Assembly: GCF_005870085.1 (NCBI RefSeq)
Contig: NZ_SZNM01000001.1
Coordinates: 248,001 to 312,000, forward strand
From: Aquibacillus sediminis
GTDB lineage: Bacteria > Bacillota > Bacilli > Bacillales > Amphibacillaceae
DNA length: 64,000 nt
Reading direction: 5' to 3'
Under the pieces are notes generated by a model that did no database searches, had not been told where the DNA came from, and saw only the letters and a program-made list of their open reading frames with translations. The position numbers and the translations under genes were made by a program. This document shows positions 1-9,075 of this stretch, piece by piece (position 1 is the first letter of the stretch; each line of letters starts with the position of its first letter).

Positions 1-827
1 TGAACTTCATATAGGCTCAGATTTGTACCACCAGTTATATTCATTAATACACCATGAGCACCATCAATAGAAGTTTCAAGTAATGGAGAAGAAATTGCTT
101 TCTTAGCCGCTTCACCAGATCTACTTTCTCCAGTGGCAACCCCAATTCCCATTAAAGCTGATCCTTTTTCCGACATAATTGTTTTTACATCGGCAAAGTC
201 AACATTAATCAAACCAGGTACTGCAATTAAGTCAGAGATACCTTGTACACCTTGTCGTAGTACATTATCAGCTTCACGGAATGCTTCTAACATTGGTGTG
301 TTTTTATCAACAATTTCTAATAGTCGATCATTTGGAATAACAATTAATGTGTCGACACTATTTTTAAAACTATCAATCCCTGAAACTGCTTGAGTCGAAC
401 GTTTGCGACCTTCAAAAGAGAACGGACGTGTCACAACCCCAACAGTTAAAGCACCTAGTTCTTTTGCTACTGAAGCGATCACAGGAGCAGCTCCTGTTCC
501 TGTGCCACCACCCATTCCAGCAGTTACAAATACCATATCTGCGCCTTTTAGTACTTCTTCCAATTGCTCTTTACTTTCTTCAGCTGCTTTACGTCCTACT
601 TCTGGATTTGCACCAGCACCTAAACCTCGTGTTAGTTTTTCCCCAATTTGCATTTTCACTTCTGCTTTTGATAGGTTTAAAGCCTGTGAGTCGGTGTTAA
701 CAGCGATGAATTCAACACCTTGAACGCCATGCTCAATCATTCGATTAACTGCATTGCTACCTCCGCCACCAACTCCGATCACTTTAATTGTAGCAAGCTG
801 ATCCATATTTGTATCAAACTCTAACAT
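1..827 (-). CDS. ftsZ: Cell division protein FtsZ (partial, 3' end beyond window)
   Basis: Tubulin-like GTPase that polymerises into the Z-ring at mid-cell. The visible N-terminal 275 residues begin [20 protein letters not shown] and contain the glycine-rich nucleotide-binding loop [11 protein letters not shown] near residue 20 and the tubulin signature [10 protein letters not shown] near residue 105. The ATG at 825-827 follows a GGAGG ribosome-binding site. It lies 74 bp downstream of ftsA in the same direction, so the two are probably co-transcribed from promoters upstream of ftsA. The frame is open to the left edge, so the T7-loop end and C-terminal peptide are not seen. Identity is certain. 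Confidence 0.98.
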   Translation of the reverse strand, partial: MLEFDTNMDQLATIKVIGVGGGGSNAVNRMIEHGVQGVEFIAVNTDSQALNLSKAEVKMQIGEKLTRGLGAGANPEVGRKAAEESKEQLEEVLKGADMVFVTAGMGGGTGTGAAPVIASVAKELGALTVGVVTRPFSFEGRKRSTQAVSGIDSFKNSVDTLIVIPNDRLLEIVDKNTPMLEAFREADNVLRQGVQGISDLIAVPGLINVDFADVKTIMSEKGSALMGIGVATGESRSGEAAKKAISSPLLETSIDGAHGVLMNITGGTNLSLYEV

Positions 828-901
828 TATTCGTTCCTCCCTATTTGCAAGATTACAAGATTCATTGAAGTAACAGTTTTATCTGTCTAGGGAACGCTTG
901 T

Positions 902-2185
902 TTAATCAAAAAAGTACTTAAACAAATTAGCGATTCCAGATTCTTTTTTCTTATTTGACGTTGTTTCATTTTGATTGGAAACTTTTTTCGTTTTCTTAGG
1001 GCTAGTAACTTCTACTTCAGGTGGCTTAACAGCATTTGACAGCTCTTTTCCTTGTATTTTCGCATTTCGGTATGCAAATTTCAAGATTCCTACACCAGAA
1101 GTAAACTGTGGTTCTCGTACGCCTATGTAATCCGGAATGGCTAGTCTAATATTCGTTTGAAATAAATCTTGTGCTAAATCCAAAGCACCTGGCATACTAA
1201 CACAACCACCAGTTAAAACAAGTCCACCTGGTAATTCATTGTACCCCATTTTCCTTATTTCTTTTGCTGCATACGTAAAGATTTCTTCCAACCTAGCTTC
1301 AATCATATCAGAAATTTGCAACTGATTAAATGTTTGTCTTTTATTACTTCCAATTATAGAAACATCAAAAGTCTCTTCTTCTCTTGCATCATCATAAAAA
1401 GCATGCCCGTGATTCATTTTCACTTCTTCCGCTTCCTCTGATGACGTTCGTAATCCGATGGACAAGTCTTTAGTTATGTTGTCTCCACCAAGCGCAACCA
1501 CACTAGTTGATACTAGATGATCATCCTCAAAAACAGAAACAGTTGTACTTCCACCACCCACATCAATCAATGCAACACCTAGATTTTTTTCATCCTTTGA
1601 CAACGCAATGGAACCTGATGCTAATGGTTGCAAGCAAATATCTAATACTTCTAGATTAGCTTTTTCAACACATTTCAATATATTATGTAGCATTGTTTTA
1701 GAACAAGTTATGATCGAACCTTCCATTTCTAATCGAACTCCGATCATTCCACGGGGGTCATTAATTTCATCCAATCCATCTACAATAAACTGTTTTGGAA
1801 TAACATCAATAATCTCCCGTTCTGGTGGTACTGAAATGACCTGTGCAGCATCGATAACTCTCCCAATATCTTCATTACCAATTTCCCTGTTATCACTCGA
1901 AACAGCCACAACGCCATGACACGGTTGCAATTGAATATGGTTGCCGTTTATACCTACTAACACACGATCAATTTGCATATCTACCATTCTTTCAGCTTGT
2001 TCAACAGCTGTTTTAATAGATTGTACGGTTTGATCTATATCAACGACAGCGCCTTTTTTCATTCCGTTTGATTTTGCAGTGCCAACTCCAATAATATTTA
2101 GGGAATCATTGAGTACTTCACCGATAATCACTTTAATTTTTGATGTACCTATGTCAAGGCTGACTAATATTTCATTGTTGTTCAA
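902..2185 (-). CDS. ftsA: Cell division protein FtsA
   Basis: Actin-like ATPase that tethers FtsZ to the membrane and recruits later divisome proteins. The 427-residue product shows the actin-fold phosphate motifs (SLDIGTSKIKVIIG at the N terminus, ALIDVGGGSTTVSVF near residue 205, LTGGCVSMPG near 335). A lysine-rich linker is followed by a C-terminal amphipathic membrane-targeting segment (GIANLFKYFF). The start is TTG at 2183-2185, set by an AGGAGGTG site at 2193-2200; the next ATG has no such site. Upstream lie a sigma-A-like and a sigma-H promoter. ftsZ follows in the same operon. Confidence 0.97.
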   Translation of the reverse strand: MNNNEILVSLDIGTSKIKVIIGEVLNDSLNIIGVGTAKSNGMKKGAVVDIDQTVQSIKTAVEQAERMVDMQIDRVLVGINGNHIQLQPCHGVVAVSSDNREIGNEDIGRVIDAAQVISVPPEREIIDVIPKQFIVDGLDEINDPRGMIGVRLEMEGSIITCSKTMLHNILKCVEKANLEVLDICLQPLASGSIALSKDEKNLGVALIDVGGGSTTVSVFEDDHLVSTSVVALGGDNITKDLSIGLRTSSEEAEEVKMNHGHAFYDDAREEETFDVSIIGSNKRQTFNQLQISDMIEARLEEIFTYAAKEIRKMGYNELPGGLVLTGGCVSMPGALDLAQDLFQTNIRLAIPDYIGVREPQFTSGVGILKFAYRNAKIQGKELSNAVKPPEVEVTSPKKTKKVSNQNETTSNKKKESGIANLFKYFFD

Positions 2186-2227
2186 AGAAAGGCACCTCCT
2201 AATCTTTCAGGCATCTGAATAGTTCAA

Positions 2228-2256
2228 ATATTAACGAATTTCAAGCAGAATTACAA
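2228..2256 (-). promoter_or_regulatory. Candidate sigma-A promoter for ftsA-ftsZ
   Basis: On the minus strand TTGTAA (2251-2256) and TAATAT (2228-2233) are separated by exactly 17 bp, about 40 bp before the ftsA start. Each hexamer matches 4 of 6 consensus positions. B. subtilis ftsAZ is also served by several promoters in this gap, which supports but does not prove the call. Confidence 0.5.
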
Positions 2257-2377
2257 TTATTTTTGTATGAATATACAAAAAATTGTTTTTTTCATCTTGT
2301 TATTTAGTTACTGATTAAAATCCATTAGTACATAAGTAAGAAAATAACCATTACTTACATAGTAACATTAATTATCA

Positions 2378-2407
2378 ATATTCAACATATAATATTTTAT
2401 TTCCTTT
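2378..2407 (-). promoter_or_regulatory. Sigma-H promoter for ftsA-ftsZ
   Basis: On the minus strand AAAGGAAAT (2399-2407) is followed after 12 bp by GTTGAATAT (2378-2386). This matches every position of the sigma-H consensus RnAGGAwww-N11/12-RnnGAATww. It sits just after the sbp stop codon and about 190 bp before ftsA. In B. subtilis a sigma-H promoter in this same gap raises FtsAZ at the onset of sporulation for polar septation, so position and sequence agree. Confidence 0.8.
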
Positions 2408-2425
2408 AAATTTCTTTTATTTTTA

Positions 2426-2776
2426 TTAATTTTCTTTATAATTCAGTTTTTTTTCGATGATTTTCCTTCTAATGATTGCTACATTCTGAAATAATCTTAC
2501 ACCAAATGCAAACACAGCTGCAAGATATAGGTCTATCCCTAATTGTATCCCTATAAAAGCAAGCATTGCAGCTAATAGTATATTAAAGAAAAACCCTGTT
2601 ACAAATACCTTTGCATCAAATAGTTGTTGCAGATGCGCTCTGATGCCACCTAATAATGTATCAAATGCAGCTAATACGGCAATAGAAAGGTAATTAGAAT
2701 ATTGATTTGGTATCGTGATATCTGTTAATAGTCCTAATCCTACACCTAGTAATAGGAATAATACCGGTAGCCACAT
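2426..2776 (-). CDS. sbp: Small basic protein Sbp (DUF1290)
   Basis: A 116-residue membrane protein of unknown function, always found just upstream of ftsA in Bacillaceae. It has an N-terminal hydrophobic helix (residues 1-20), then helices near 28-48 and 60-95, and a very basic end (IIRRKIIEKK). The start ATG overlaps the stop of the preceding DUF881 gene by one base (TAATG), implying translational coupling. Assigned from length, hydropathy and position between ylxX and ftsA. Confidence 0.9.
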   Translation of the reverse strand: MWLPVLFLLLGVGLGLLTDITIPNQYSNYLSIAVLAAFDTLLGGIRAHLQQLFDAKVFVTGFFFNILLAAMLAFIGIQLGIDLYLAAVFAFGVRLFQNVAIIRRKIIEKKLNYKEN

Positions 2777-3498
2777 TAATTCTCACCCATTTCTATTTGT
2801 TCATTATCTTGTACATGTAAACGATCAAAATCAACCACACCTTCATATTTAGGTAAAATAATACGTTCACTTATTTCTGTTTGCAAATCGAGATATTCTA
2901 AAGCAAACTCATCACGCGACTGACTCACCTGCACATGGTCCAACATACGTTCTGGATTGTTCGTTAATACTTTGATTTCTAATGGTCCTGTTGGTAATGG
3001 ACGGTTATTTACATACGTTTTACCATTAACGAGACGAATAGGCGTTGTATGGATAATGCGTTCATTTTCAATCGCTATATCTGTAGCACCATAGGTATTT
3101 AACTCATTTATGAGGCGATTAAGCAATTCTGGACTTACAGTTGGGTATGTCTGCAAATAATTTGTTTCATCCACCATCGGTAATACATTTATAACAACAC
3201 CACTTCCGACTACTTCTGTTAGTCCAACTTTTTGTTTCAAATCTTGAATTGTATCATTTAGCGTTTGTACTAATTCCTGTTCGGATTGATCTTGATATTG
3301 CTGCAAAATCTCTTCTGTTTCTGCTATTTCCTGATATAACTCTAATTGTCTTTTTTGCTCTTTCTGCAACTGTGTTCTAATTTCCCATAAGTCTCTCGTG
3401 TCACGTTGTTTAGGTTCTTGATTAGATTGAAATTGAATCGCAACCATAATTCCCGTTAAAAGACATACCAAGGAAATTAGGAACTTACTTCGACGCAT
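2776..3498 (-). CDS. ylxX: DUF881 family protein YlxX
   Basis: A 240-residue, single-pass membrane protein with a large extracytoplasmic part. An N-terminal transmembrane segment (about residues 7-23) is followed by a coiled coil rich in Q, E and L (about 35-92). The DUF881 domain follows, with the family pattern of a dangling IIHTTPIRLVNG and a C-terminal region near LEIKVLTNNPERM. Its role is unknown; the gene is linked to division genes across Bacilli. The next upstream gene is a paralogue, ylxW, only 6 bp away, so the pair probably arose by tandem duplication. Confidence 0.88.
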   Translation of the reverse strand: MRRSKFLISLVCLLTGIMVAIQFQSNQEPKQRDTRDLWEIRTQLQKEQKRQLELYQEIAETEEILQQYQDQSEQELVQTLNDTIQDLKQKVGLTEVVGSGVVINVLPMVDETNYLQTYPTVSPELLNRLINELNTYGATDIAIENERIIHTTPIRLVNGKTYVNNRPLPTGPLEIKVLTNNPERMLDHVQVSQSRDEFALEYLDLQTEISERIILPKYEGVVDFDRLHVQDNEQIEMGEN

Positions 3499-3504
3499 CT
3501 ATTA

Positions 3505-4209
3505 TCACCTTTCTCCTGGCATTTTTGCTCCCAATTCGATGGTATCAATATGTTCCAATTCAACTTCTATATTGTCTGATAATAATTGGTCTACAACCCC
3601 ATTTGATAGATTTAGACTTTTATCCAATACATCCTGTTCGCCAATTGCTGTAATAGTAAATGGAGCTTGATATTGCTTACCATCAACCATAATGACTGGT
3701 CCAACACATGCAATATAACTATCATTGAATACTCTTTGCCCATTAATACCTATAGCAGCAGCCCCAGCACTTAATAATTCGTTTATGACAAGGTGGATAT
3801 GTCGATCATGAACGATATACTGGTTAACATTTTCTTCACTTGGAATATAGTCTGGATCTTTTAATGTGATAGCTAAACCTGAACCATTTATAGGAAGTTC
3901 ACCAGCATATAGCTGTAATTCTGTTTTTATATCGACTAAATTCCCAATCATTTCTTGCTGATTTCCTAATTCCACTTCTAATTGTTGTATCTCTTGGCGG
4001 TTGTTTTGTAACTCATGACGTAATTGTTTATTCTCTTCTTCCATATCAATTAATTGGTCTCGGTAATAGTAATCTTTTTCCCATTCTTGGTCCAAATTTT
4101 CAGCTGAATGTGACTCCGATTTTGTGGTGTGTTGGTAATTAAATGCGATTAAAAAACCTGCAACTACTAATACAAATGATAGGATCACATGATTCCCTCT
4201 TACCTTCAT
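3505..4209 (-). CDS. ylxW: DUF881 family protein YlxW
   Basis: A 234-residue paralogue of YlxX with the same plan: transmembrane segment at about residues 8-24, a glutamate- and glutamine-rich coiled coil (about 50-90) and a DUF881 domain with LVINELLSAGAAAIGINGQRV. The start ATG overlaps the divIB stop (ATGA), indicating coupled translation. Function is unknown. Order divIB-ylxW-ylxX-sbp matches B. subtilis. Confidence 0.88.
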   Translation of the reverse strand: MKVRGNHVILSFVLVVAGFLIAFNYQHTTKSESHSAENLDQEWEKDYYYRDQLIDMEEENKQLRHELQNNRQEIQQLEVELGNQQEMIGNLVDIKTELQLYAGELPINGSGLAITLKDPDYIPSEENVNQYIVHDRHIHLVINELLSAGAAAIGINGQRVFNDSYIACVGPVIMVDGKQYQAPFTITAIGEQDVLDKSLNLSNGVVDQLLSDNIEVELEHIDTIELGAKMPGER

Positions 4210-4997
4210 GAACTCTCCCCTGTTTCCTCAACCTGATTTGTTATCTCACTTTCATATGGGTTAAATACCGCTCCACTTGTACCAATTTTTATTACACCTT
4301 TGATTTCTGGCTCTAGTTGAGCGGTTATTGAAGGATATGTTTTCATTGTTTCAGAAAAACTTCGTATCGTCGTCTCTACTTGATATCCATCATTCATATA
4401 CATCTCAATTTGATATGGGTTCCCTTCTGTTGGGTTCCATCTAATTTCTGAAATCAAGTCAACAATACTGTTTGGCAATTTTGCTAGTTCCTTAGACATT
4501 TCTTGTAAATATAGTTGCTGTTCAAAACTTAATAATAATGGAGCATCTCCAATCGAATTCTCAACAGGATTTGTAGTGAGGCGTTTCCCATTTTCTAATA
4601 AGGGCAAATAATGGTCTTCTTCTTTTACATAACCAATCCGATCAAATTCCTCAACCGCGATGTCAATTGTAGTTGGAAACTGCTTCGCAACTTGTACAGC
4701 TTTAATTTCTGGGTGAGTTACAATTTGCTCTTCGACCTCTTCATGATTAACACGCCAAAAATTATCTCCTTTGGTTATATCACTTAAATGGTGAATCTGT
4801 TCATCACTAATATGGTTATTTCCTGATAGATTAATCGATTGAATATGACTAAGCGGTGATTGTAAATAAACAACAATAGAAATTAAAATAAAAAATAACG
4901 ATAAGTAGAATATTAATCGCCGATTTGTCTTCTTTTTTCTTTCTTGTTTTAGTTTTGGAATACGATCTTCAATAGAAACAACATTTTTTTCGCTCAT
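4206..4997 (-). CDS. divIB: Cell division protein DivIB/FtsQ
   Basis: Bitopic divisome protein that forms a complex with FtsL and DivIC and helps activate septal synthesis. The 263-residue product has a basic cytoplasmic tail (residues 1-25), a transmembrane helix (about 28-45) and a POTRA domain starting LSHIQSINLSGNNHISDEQI (about 48-118), then the FtsQ/DivIB beta domain. The C-terminal tail is acidic. It heads a new transcription unit: a terminator (5404-5442) and about 450 bp of non-coding DNA separate it from spoVE. Confidence 0.95.
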   Translation of the reverse strand: MSEKNVVSIEDRIPKLKQERKKKTNRRLIFYLSLFFILISIVVYLQSPLSHIQSINLSGNNHISDEQIHHLSDITKGDNFWRVNHEEVEEQIVTHPEIKAVQVAKQFPTTIDIAVEEFDRIGYVKEEDHYLPLLENGKRLTTNPVENSIGDAPLLLSFEQQLYLQEMSKELAKLPNSIVDLISEIRWNPTEGNPYQIEMYMNDGYQVETTIRSFSETMKTYPSITAQLEPEIKGVIKIGTSGAVFNPYESEITNQVEETGESS

Positions 4998-5451
4998 TCC
5001 TTAAATCTTCCTCTTTTGTACTTTTTTATAAATACTTATAATAATAGACTATTGTTACTGCATAAAAGCTGTTTTATGATACATGAATTTTAATAACTTA
5101 TGTCCTTTCCGGCTGATTTTAATATGTATCATGCAATCGTTCCGACAGAATACTCCGTTAAATTAGGTTATCTGATTAGTGACAGGTGCCAATATTAAGA
5201 ATGGCAAAAGTTCATCATAAAGTTAGTGCACATAATACAGCAAATATGCACTAGAAAGTAACAACCTTACAAACAGTACCTTATTAATAAACAGCTTCCA
5301 TCATTTTGCTTAGGAAATAAAATTGACAAATTCAGTAGTTTTTCTCTTAAAATTATATCATACAATCGCCACAATCTGTTCACATATAAACAAAAAAAGC
5401 AAAAGGTCTGACACTCTTATTTAAAAATAAGAGATCAGACCTATTTGGTAA
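4998..5451. other. Non-coding gap where murG and murB sit in B. subtilis
   Basis: 454 bp between spoVE and divIB without a convincing reading frame in any direction. It holds the spoVE terminator (5404-5442) and presumably the divIB promoter; I found no strong -35/-10 pair. No residue of a MurG or MurB protein can be read here. Confidence 0.7.
5404..5442 (-). terminator. Rho-independent terminator of spoVE
   Basis: Hairpin with arms AGGTCTGA and TCAGACCT extended by an inner TCTTATTT/AAATAAGA stem. On the minus strand it is followed by TTTTGCTTTTTTT. It closes the murE-murF-mraY-murD-spoVE unit just after the spoVE stop. Confidence 0.88.
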
Positions 5452-6561
5452 TTATAATTTTGCATATCGACTAATATTCAACACAATTCCAATCGAACAT
5501 AATATAAGAGTTAAAGATGAACCACCGTAACTTAAAAACGGTAATGTAATACCTGTTACAGGAATCAATCCAATTACAACACTTATATTTATCATTACCT
5601 GGATTGAAATCATCCCAATAATCCCTAAGCCAAGCAGACTTCCAAATGTGTCTGGTGCAGCTAAAGAAACACGTATCCCTCGCCACAATAGCAATAAAAA
5701 TAACAGTAATACAAATGTTCCACCAATAAACCCAAGTTCCTCTGCTAAAATCGCAAATATAAAATCATTATGGGGTTCTGGTAAATAGAAGAACTTCTGT
5801 AAACTTTGACCTAACCCCATCCCCATCAATCCGCCAGGTCCGATCGCATAAAGTGATTGAATAATTTGAAATCCATTACCTAAAGGATCTTCCCACGGAT
5901 TTAAAAAGGCTGTAATTCGGTTAATACGGTACGGTGCAGAAATGATCAAACCTAAAAAGCCGATCAATCCAACAATGCCTAAACCTACAAAATGGGATAT
6001 TTTAGCACCAGCCACAAAAATCATAACTACACAGGTCAACACAAGCACCATGCCTGTCCCTAAATCGGGTTGCAACATAATGAGTCCAAATGCTACGAAA
6101 ACCAATAACATCGATGGTACAAATCCCTTTTTAAATGATGTTATATACTTTTGATTTGCAGCTAAAAAAGTTGACAAATAGATAATTAGACCTAGTTTCA
6201 TAAATTCAGCTGGTTGAATACTAAAGGCGCCGACACCGATCCAACTTCTAGCACCACCTCGAACCATACCAATTCCTGGTATAAGTACCGCGATCAAGAG
6301 GATAAAACAAATAATTAAAATAGGTTTGGCATATTTTTGCCATGTTAAGTATGGAATGTTCATAATAAAAAACATACAAACAATACCTACACCTGCAAAT
6401 AACAATTGCCTTTTCGCAAAATAAAAAGAATCATTAAACTTATAGTCTGCCCAAATAGCAGACGCACTGTACACCATGATTGCCCCAATCGCCAATAATG
6501 ATAGAATAGCGATTGTTAACAACAGATCTGGTGCTTGATATGTCCTTTTTCTTGCCTTCAA
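5452..6561 (-). CDS. spoVE: SpoVE, SEDS-family peptidoglycan polymerase of the spore cortex
   Basis: SEDS glycosyltransferase (FtsW/RodA/SpoVE family) that polymerises lipid II; in B. subtilis SpoVE works with SpoVD in cortex synthesis. About ten transmembrane helices are evident, with family motifs VYSASAIWADYKF, NPWEDPLGNGFQIIQSLYAI and LPFLSYGGSSLTL. Position after murD favours SpoVE over FtsW; a second SEDS gene is at 43165. The likely start is TTG at 6559-6561, preceded by GGGGTG at 6 bp. This gives LKARKRTYQAPDLLL, aligned with the B. subtilis N terminus; in-frame ATGs at 6574 and 6586 are upstream alternatives with poorer sites. A folded intercistronic RNA element precedes it. Confidence 0.88.
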   Translation of the reverse strand: MKARKRTYQAPDLLLTIAILSLLAIGAIMVYSASAIWADYKFNDSFYFAKRQLLFAGVGIVCMFFIMNIPYLTWQKYAKPILIICFILLIAVLIPGIGMVRGGARSWIGVGAFSIQPAEFMKLGLIIYLSTFLAANQKYITSFKKGFVPSMLLVFVAFGLIMLQPDLGTGMVLVLTCVVMIFVAGAKISHFVGLGIVGLIGFLGLIISAPYRINRITAFLNPWEDPLGNGFQIIQSLYAIGPGGLMGMGLGQSLQKFFYLPEPHNDFIFAILAEELGFIGGTFVLLLFLLLLWRGIRVSLAAPDTFGSLLGLGIIGMISIQVMINISVVIGLIPVTGITLPFLSYGGSSLTLILCSIGIVLNISRYAKL

Positions 6562-6593
6562 TAAAAAACACCCCATTTCCCAAAACATTGGAA

Positions 6594-6700
6594 CGTGGGG
6601 CCTATCAATTCTTGAGTTTACTCAAGTTCTTATATAAGTCCCCCATAGAGGATAAGTACCATCCTTTGGAGGACTCTTTATATAAGTAAAACAAGCCCCT
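6594..6700 (-). other. Structured intercistronic element between murD and spoVE
   Basis: Read on the minus strand, almost the whole gap folds into a closed multi-branch structure. GGGGCU (6694-6699) pairs with GGCCCC (6597-6602). Inside are a 16-bp stem with a 3-nt bulge (6679-6686 with 6629-6636, and 6668-6675 with 6637-6644) capped by AGGAU/AUCCU, and a second hairpin CTTGAG-TTTA-CTCAAG (6611-6626). It has no T-run, so it is not a terminator. A role in RNA processing, stability or control of spoVE translation is inference. Confidence 0.55.
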
Positions 6701-8048
6701 ACTTTAATGTATGCACAGCTCTTACAAACATGTCTCCTCTTTCTTCAAATGTGCGATATTGATCCCAACTTGCACATGCAGGTGATAAGAGAATAACATC
6801 ACCTTCTTCGGAGAGTTCGTATGCTTTTTGGGTAGCATGTTTTACATTATCGACAAATTCAACACAGTCTATTCCTGCTTTATCAGCTGTTATCTTTAAC
6901 TTTTGAGCTGTTTCACCGAATAACACCATTGCTTTTACTTCGGATAAGAATGGTATTAAATCATCAAAATCATTCCCACGATCAAGACCACCAGCTAATA
7001 AGATTGTTGGTTGATTAAAGGCTGCTAAAGCTTTCGTTGTTGCTAGTACATTTGTAGCTTTTGAATCATTGTAAAAACTTCTCTCATGTACCTTTTGTAC
7101 AAATTGCAGCCGATGCTTCACACCAGTAAATGTGGTCAAAACATGATGGATTCCTTCAGTAGTAGCACCATCCAGAAGTGCAGCACTTACTGCAGCTAAA
7201 ATATTTTCAAGGTTATGCTTTCCTACTAATGCAATATCATGAAGGGCAATTATCTTTTCTTGTTTAAAATATAGATACTCTCGATCACACCAAGCTCCAT
7301 CTGTTAGTTTTTGGGTGGTTGAAAATGGAACTTTGATCGCTTTTGCATCTTTTACCAACTGCTTAACAGTTTCATCGTCATCATTATAAACCAAGTAATC
7401 ATCTTCGATTTGATTCATAAAAATATTTGCTTTGGCTTGCTTATAATTTTCAAGTGTTTTGTGATAGTCCAAATGTGCTTCAAAAACATTTAGTAGTACT
7501 GAAATTTTTGGACGAAATGACATAATTCCTAAAAGTTGAAATGATGATAGTTCCACCACCATTGTTTCTTTTGGATTCATAGTGCTCGCAACTTCTGTCG
7601 CAACACTTCCAATATTCCCAGCAATTTTTGCTTTTCGCTGACTATGGACTAGCATTTCATGTATAAGTGTCGTTGTAGTTGTTTTACCATTAGACCCTGT
7701 TATACCAATCATGGAATCACCTATTAATTGTGAAGCTAACTCCACTTCCGTAATAATAGGTATCCCCCTAGCTTCCGCCTCTTCAACGATTGGGTTATGA
7801 TATGGAATACCTGGATTTTTCACAAGTAGTTCAACGCCATCTAACAGTTGTAACGGATGGCTACCAATTACTACTTCTACTCCAATATTTTTAAGTTGAT
7901 TCACTTGAGGGTCGTCTGTGTTTGCTTTTAAATCATTCACTGTAACATGCTTACCACTAGCATGTAGAAGTTTAGCAGCAGACATCCCACTTTTGGCTAA
8001 TCCTAACACAAGTATATTTTGATAAGGAAAATTCTTTAATGTATTCAT
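6699..8048 (-). CDS. murD: UDP-N-acetylmuramoylalanine--D-glutamate ligase MurD
   Basis: Cytoplasmic Mur ligase adding D-glutamate to UDP-MurNAc-L-Ala. The 449-residue product has the N-terminal dinucleotide-like fold ([15 protein letters not shown]), the ATP loop [18 protein letters not shown] near residue 115 and the C-terminal Mur ligase motif [10 protein letters not shown]. The start is ATG at 8046-8048, overlapping the mraY stop (ATGA) with GAGGTG 5 bp upstream; an in-frame GTG two codons earlier is less likely. Order mraY-murD-spoVE is as in B. subtilis. Confidence 0.97.
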   Translation of the reverse strand: MNTLKNFPYQNILVLGLAKSGMSAAKLLHASGKHVTVNDLKANTDDPQVNQLKNIGVEVVIGSHPLQLLDGVELLVKNPGIPYHNPIVEEAEARGIPIITEVELASQLIGDSMIGITGSNGKTTTTTLIHEMLVHSQRKAKIAGNIGSVATEVASTMNPKETMVVELSSFQLLGIMSFRPKISVLLNVFEAHLDYHKTLENYKQAKANIFMNQIEDDYLVYNDDDETVKQLVKDAKAIKVPFSTTQKLTDGAWCDREYLYFKQEKIIALHDIALVGKHNLENILAAVSAALLDGATTEGIHHVLTTFTGVKHRLQFVQKVHERSFYNDSKATNVLATTKALAAFNQPTILLAGGLDRGNDFDDLIPFLSEVKAMVLFGETAQKLKITADKAGIDCVEFVDNVKHATQKAYELSEEGDVILLSPACASWDQYRTFEERGDMFVRAVHTLK

Positions 8049-9025
8049 ACCCACACCTCAATATAAACGGCCAGTACAGCAAATAGAAACCCAACTAACC
8101 AAAATGTAGTAACGACTCTCCATTCTGACCAACCCATTAATTCATAGTGATGGTGTAATGGGCTCATTTTAAATACACGCTTACCCGTTGTTTTAAAAGA
8201 AATAACTTGAATAATGACAGACAGGGTTTCTAGCACAAATACACCACCAATAATAACCAATAATACTTCCATTTTTGTTAAAATTGCGATCGCAGCAATT
8301 GCACCACCTAATGCTAAGGAACCGGTATCCCCCATAAACACCTTGGCTGGATGTGCATTGAAAACTAAGAATCCAAGTAATGAACCAACAACAGCCAATG
8401 AAAAAATCGTTATTTCAATGTTTGGGAATCCATACCATGCTAAAATGCCAAATGCTCCAAAAGCAATGGCAGCTGTACCAGCTAGTAGCCCATCTAAACC
8501 ATCTGTTAGATTAACAGCATTCGAAGCTCCAACGAGCATAAAAATGATTAATAATGCATATCCCCATCCTAGCTCCCATTGAATATTGGTTCCTGGGATT
8601 TGTACATAGGTTGGAAATTCATGATGACGTAAAATAAAATAAAAAATAATCGATATAATAACTTGTCCAGCCATCTTTTGTTTTGAGGTTAACCCCAAAT
8701 TACGCTTTAAAGCTACTTTGATAAAATCATCAAGAAAACCAAGCAAACCAAACCCTAGTAAAACCATTAATAACAAGTAAACTTCAATACTAGGACCAGC
8801 TCCAAACTTTCCAGTCATGATGAGCGTCGTAATCGTTACACTCACTAAGATCATGACCCCTCCCATTGTCGGGGTACCTGTTTTCTTCATATGTGATTGA
8901 GGTCCATCTTCTCGTATACTTTGCCCAAACTTCAACCTTCGTAAAAAGGGAATTACGATTGGTGAGATTAGGACGGTAATAAGAAATGCTATTGCGATGG
9001 TAATTATTAAAATGTATTCAGTCAC
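8045..9025 (-). CDS. mraY: Phospho-MurNAc-pentapeptide transferase MraY
   Basis: Integral membrane enzyme making lipid I by moving phospho-MurNAc-pentapeptide onto undecaprenyl phosphate. The 326-residue protein has about ten helices and the MraY signatures [26 protein letters not shown] and the HHHYE motif near the C terminus. The start is GTG at 9023-9025 because GGAGGAG lies immediately upstream at proper spacing and the N terminus then matches B. subtilis MraY length; the frame extends 11 codons further without a site. Confidence 0.96.
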   Translation of the reverse strand: MTEYILIITIAIAFLITVLISPIVIPFLRRLKFGQSIREDGPQSHMKKTGTPTMGGVMILVSVTITTLIMTGKFGAGPSIEVYLLLMVLLGFGLLGFLDDFIKVALKRNLGLTSKQKMAGQVIISIIFYFILRHHEFPTYVQIPGTNIQWELGWGYALLIIFMLVGASNAVNLTDGLDGLLAGTAAIAFGAFGILAWYGFPNIEITIFSLAVVGSLLGFLVFNAHPAKVFMGDTGSLALGGAIAAIAILTKMEVLLVIIGGVFVLETLSVIIQVISFKTTGKRVFKMSPLHHHYELMGWSEWRVVTTFWLVGFLFAVLAVYIEVWV

Positions 9026-9075
9026 GTTTTCTCCTCCTTTGTTAACCAAACCGCCCATACCAATTATTTATTTTA

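Noticed and set aside
1608-1919. Plus-strand frames inside ftsA and similar antisense frames inside murE, ctaD, pdhC and others
   Set aside because: They lie opposite well-supported genes and have no ribosome-binding site or family resemblance.
5130-5390. Search for murG or murB remnants in the spoVE-divIB gap
   Set aside because: No frame shows MurG or MurB motifs on either strand.
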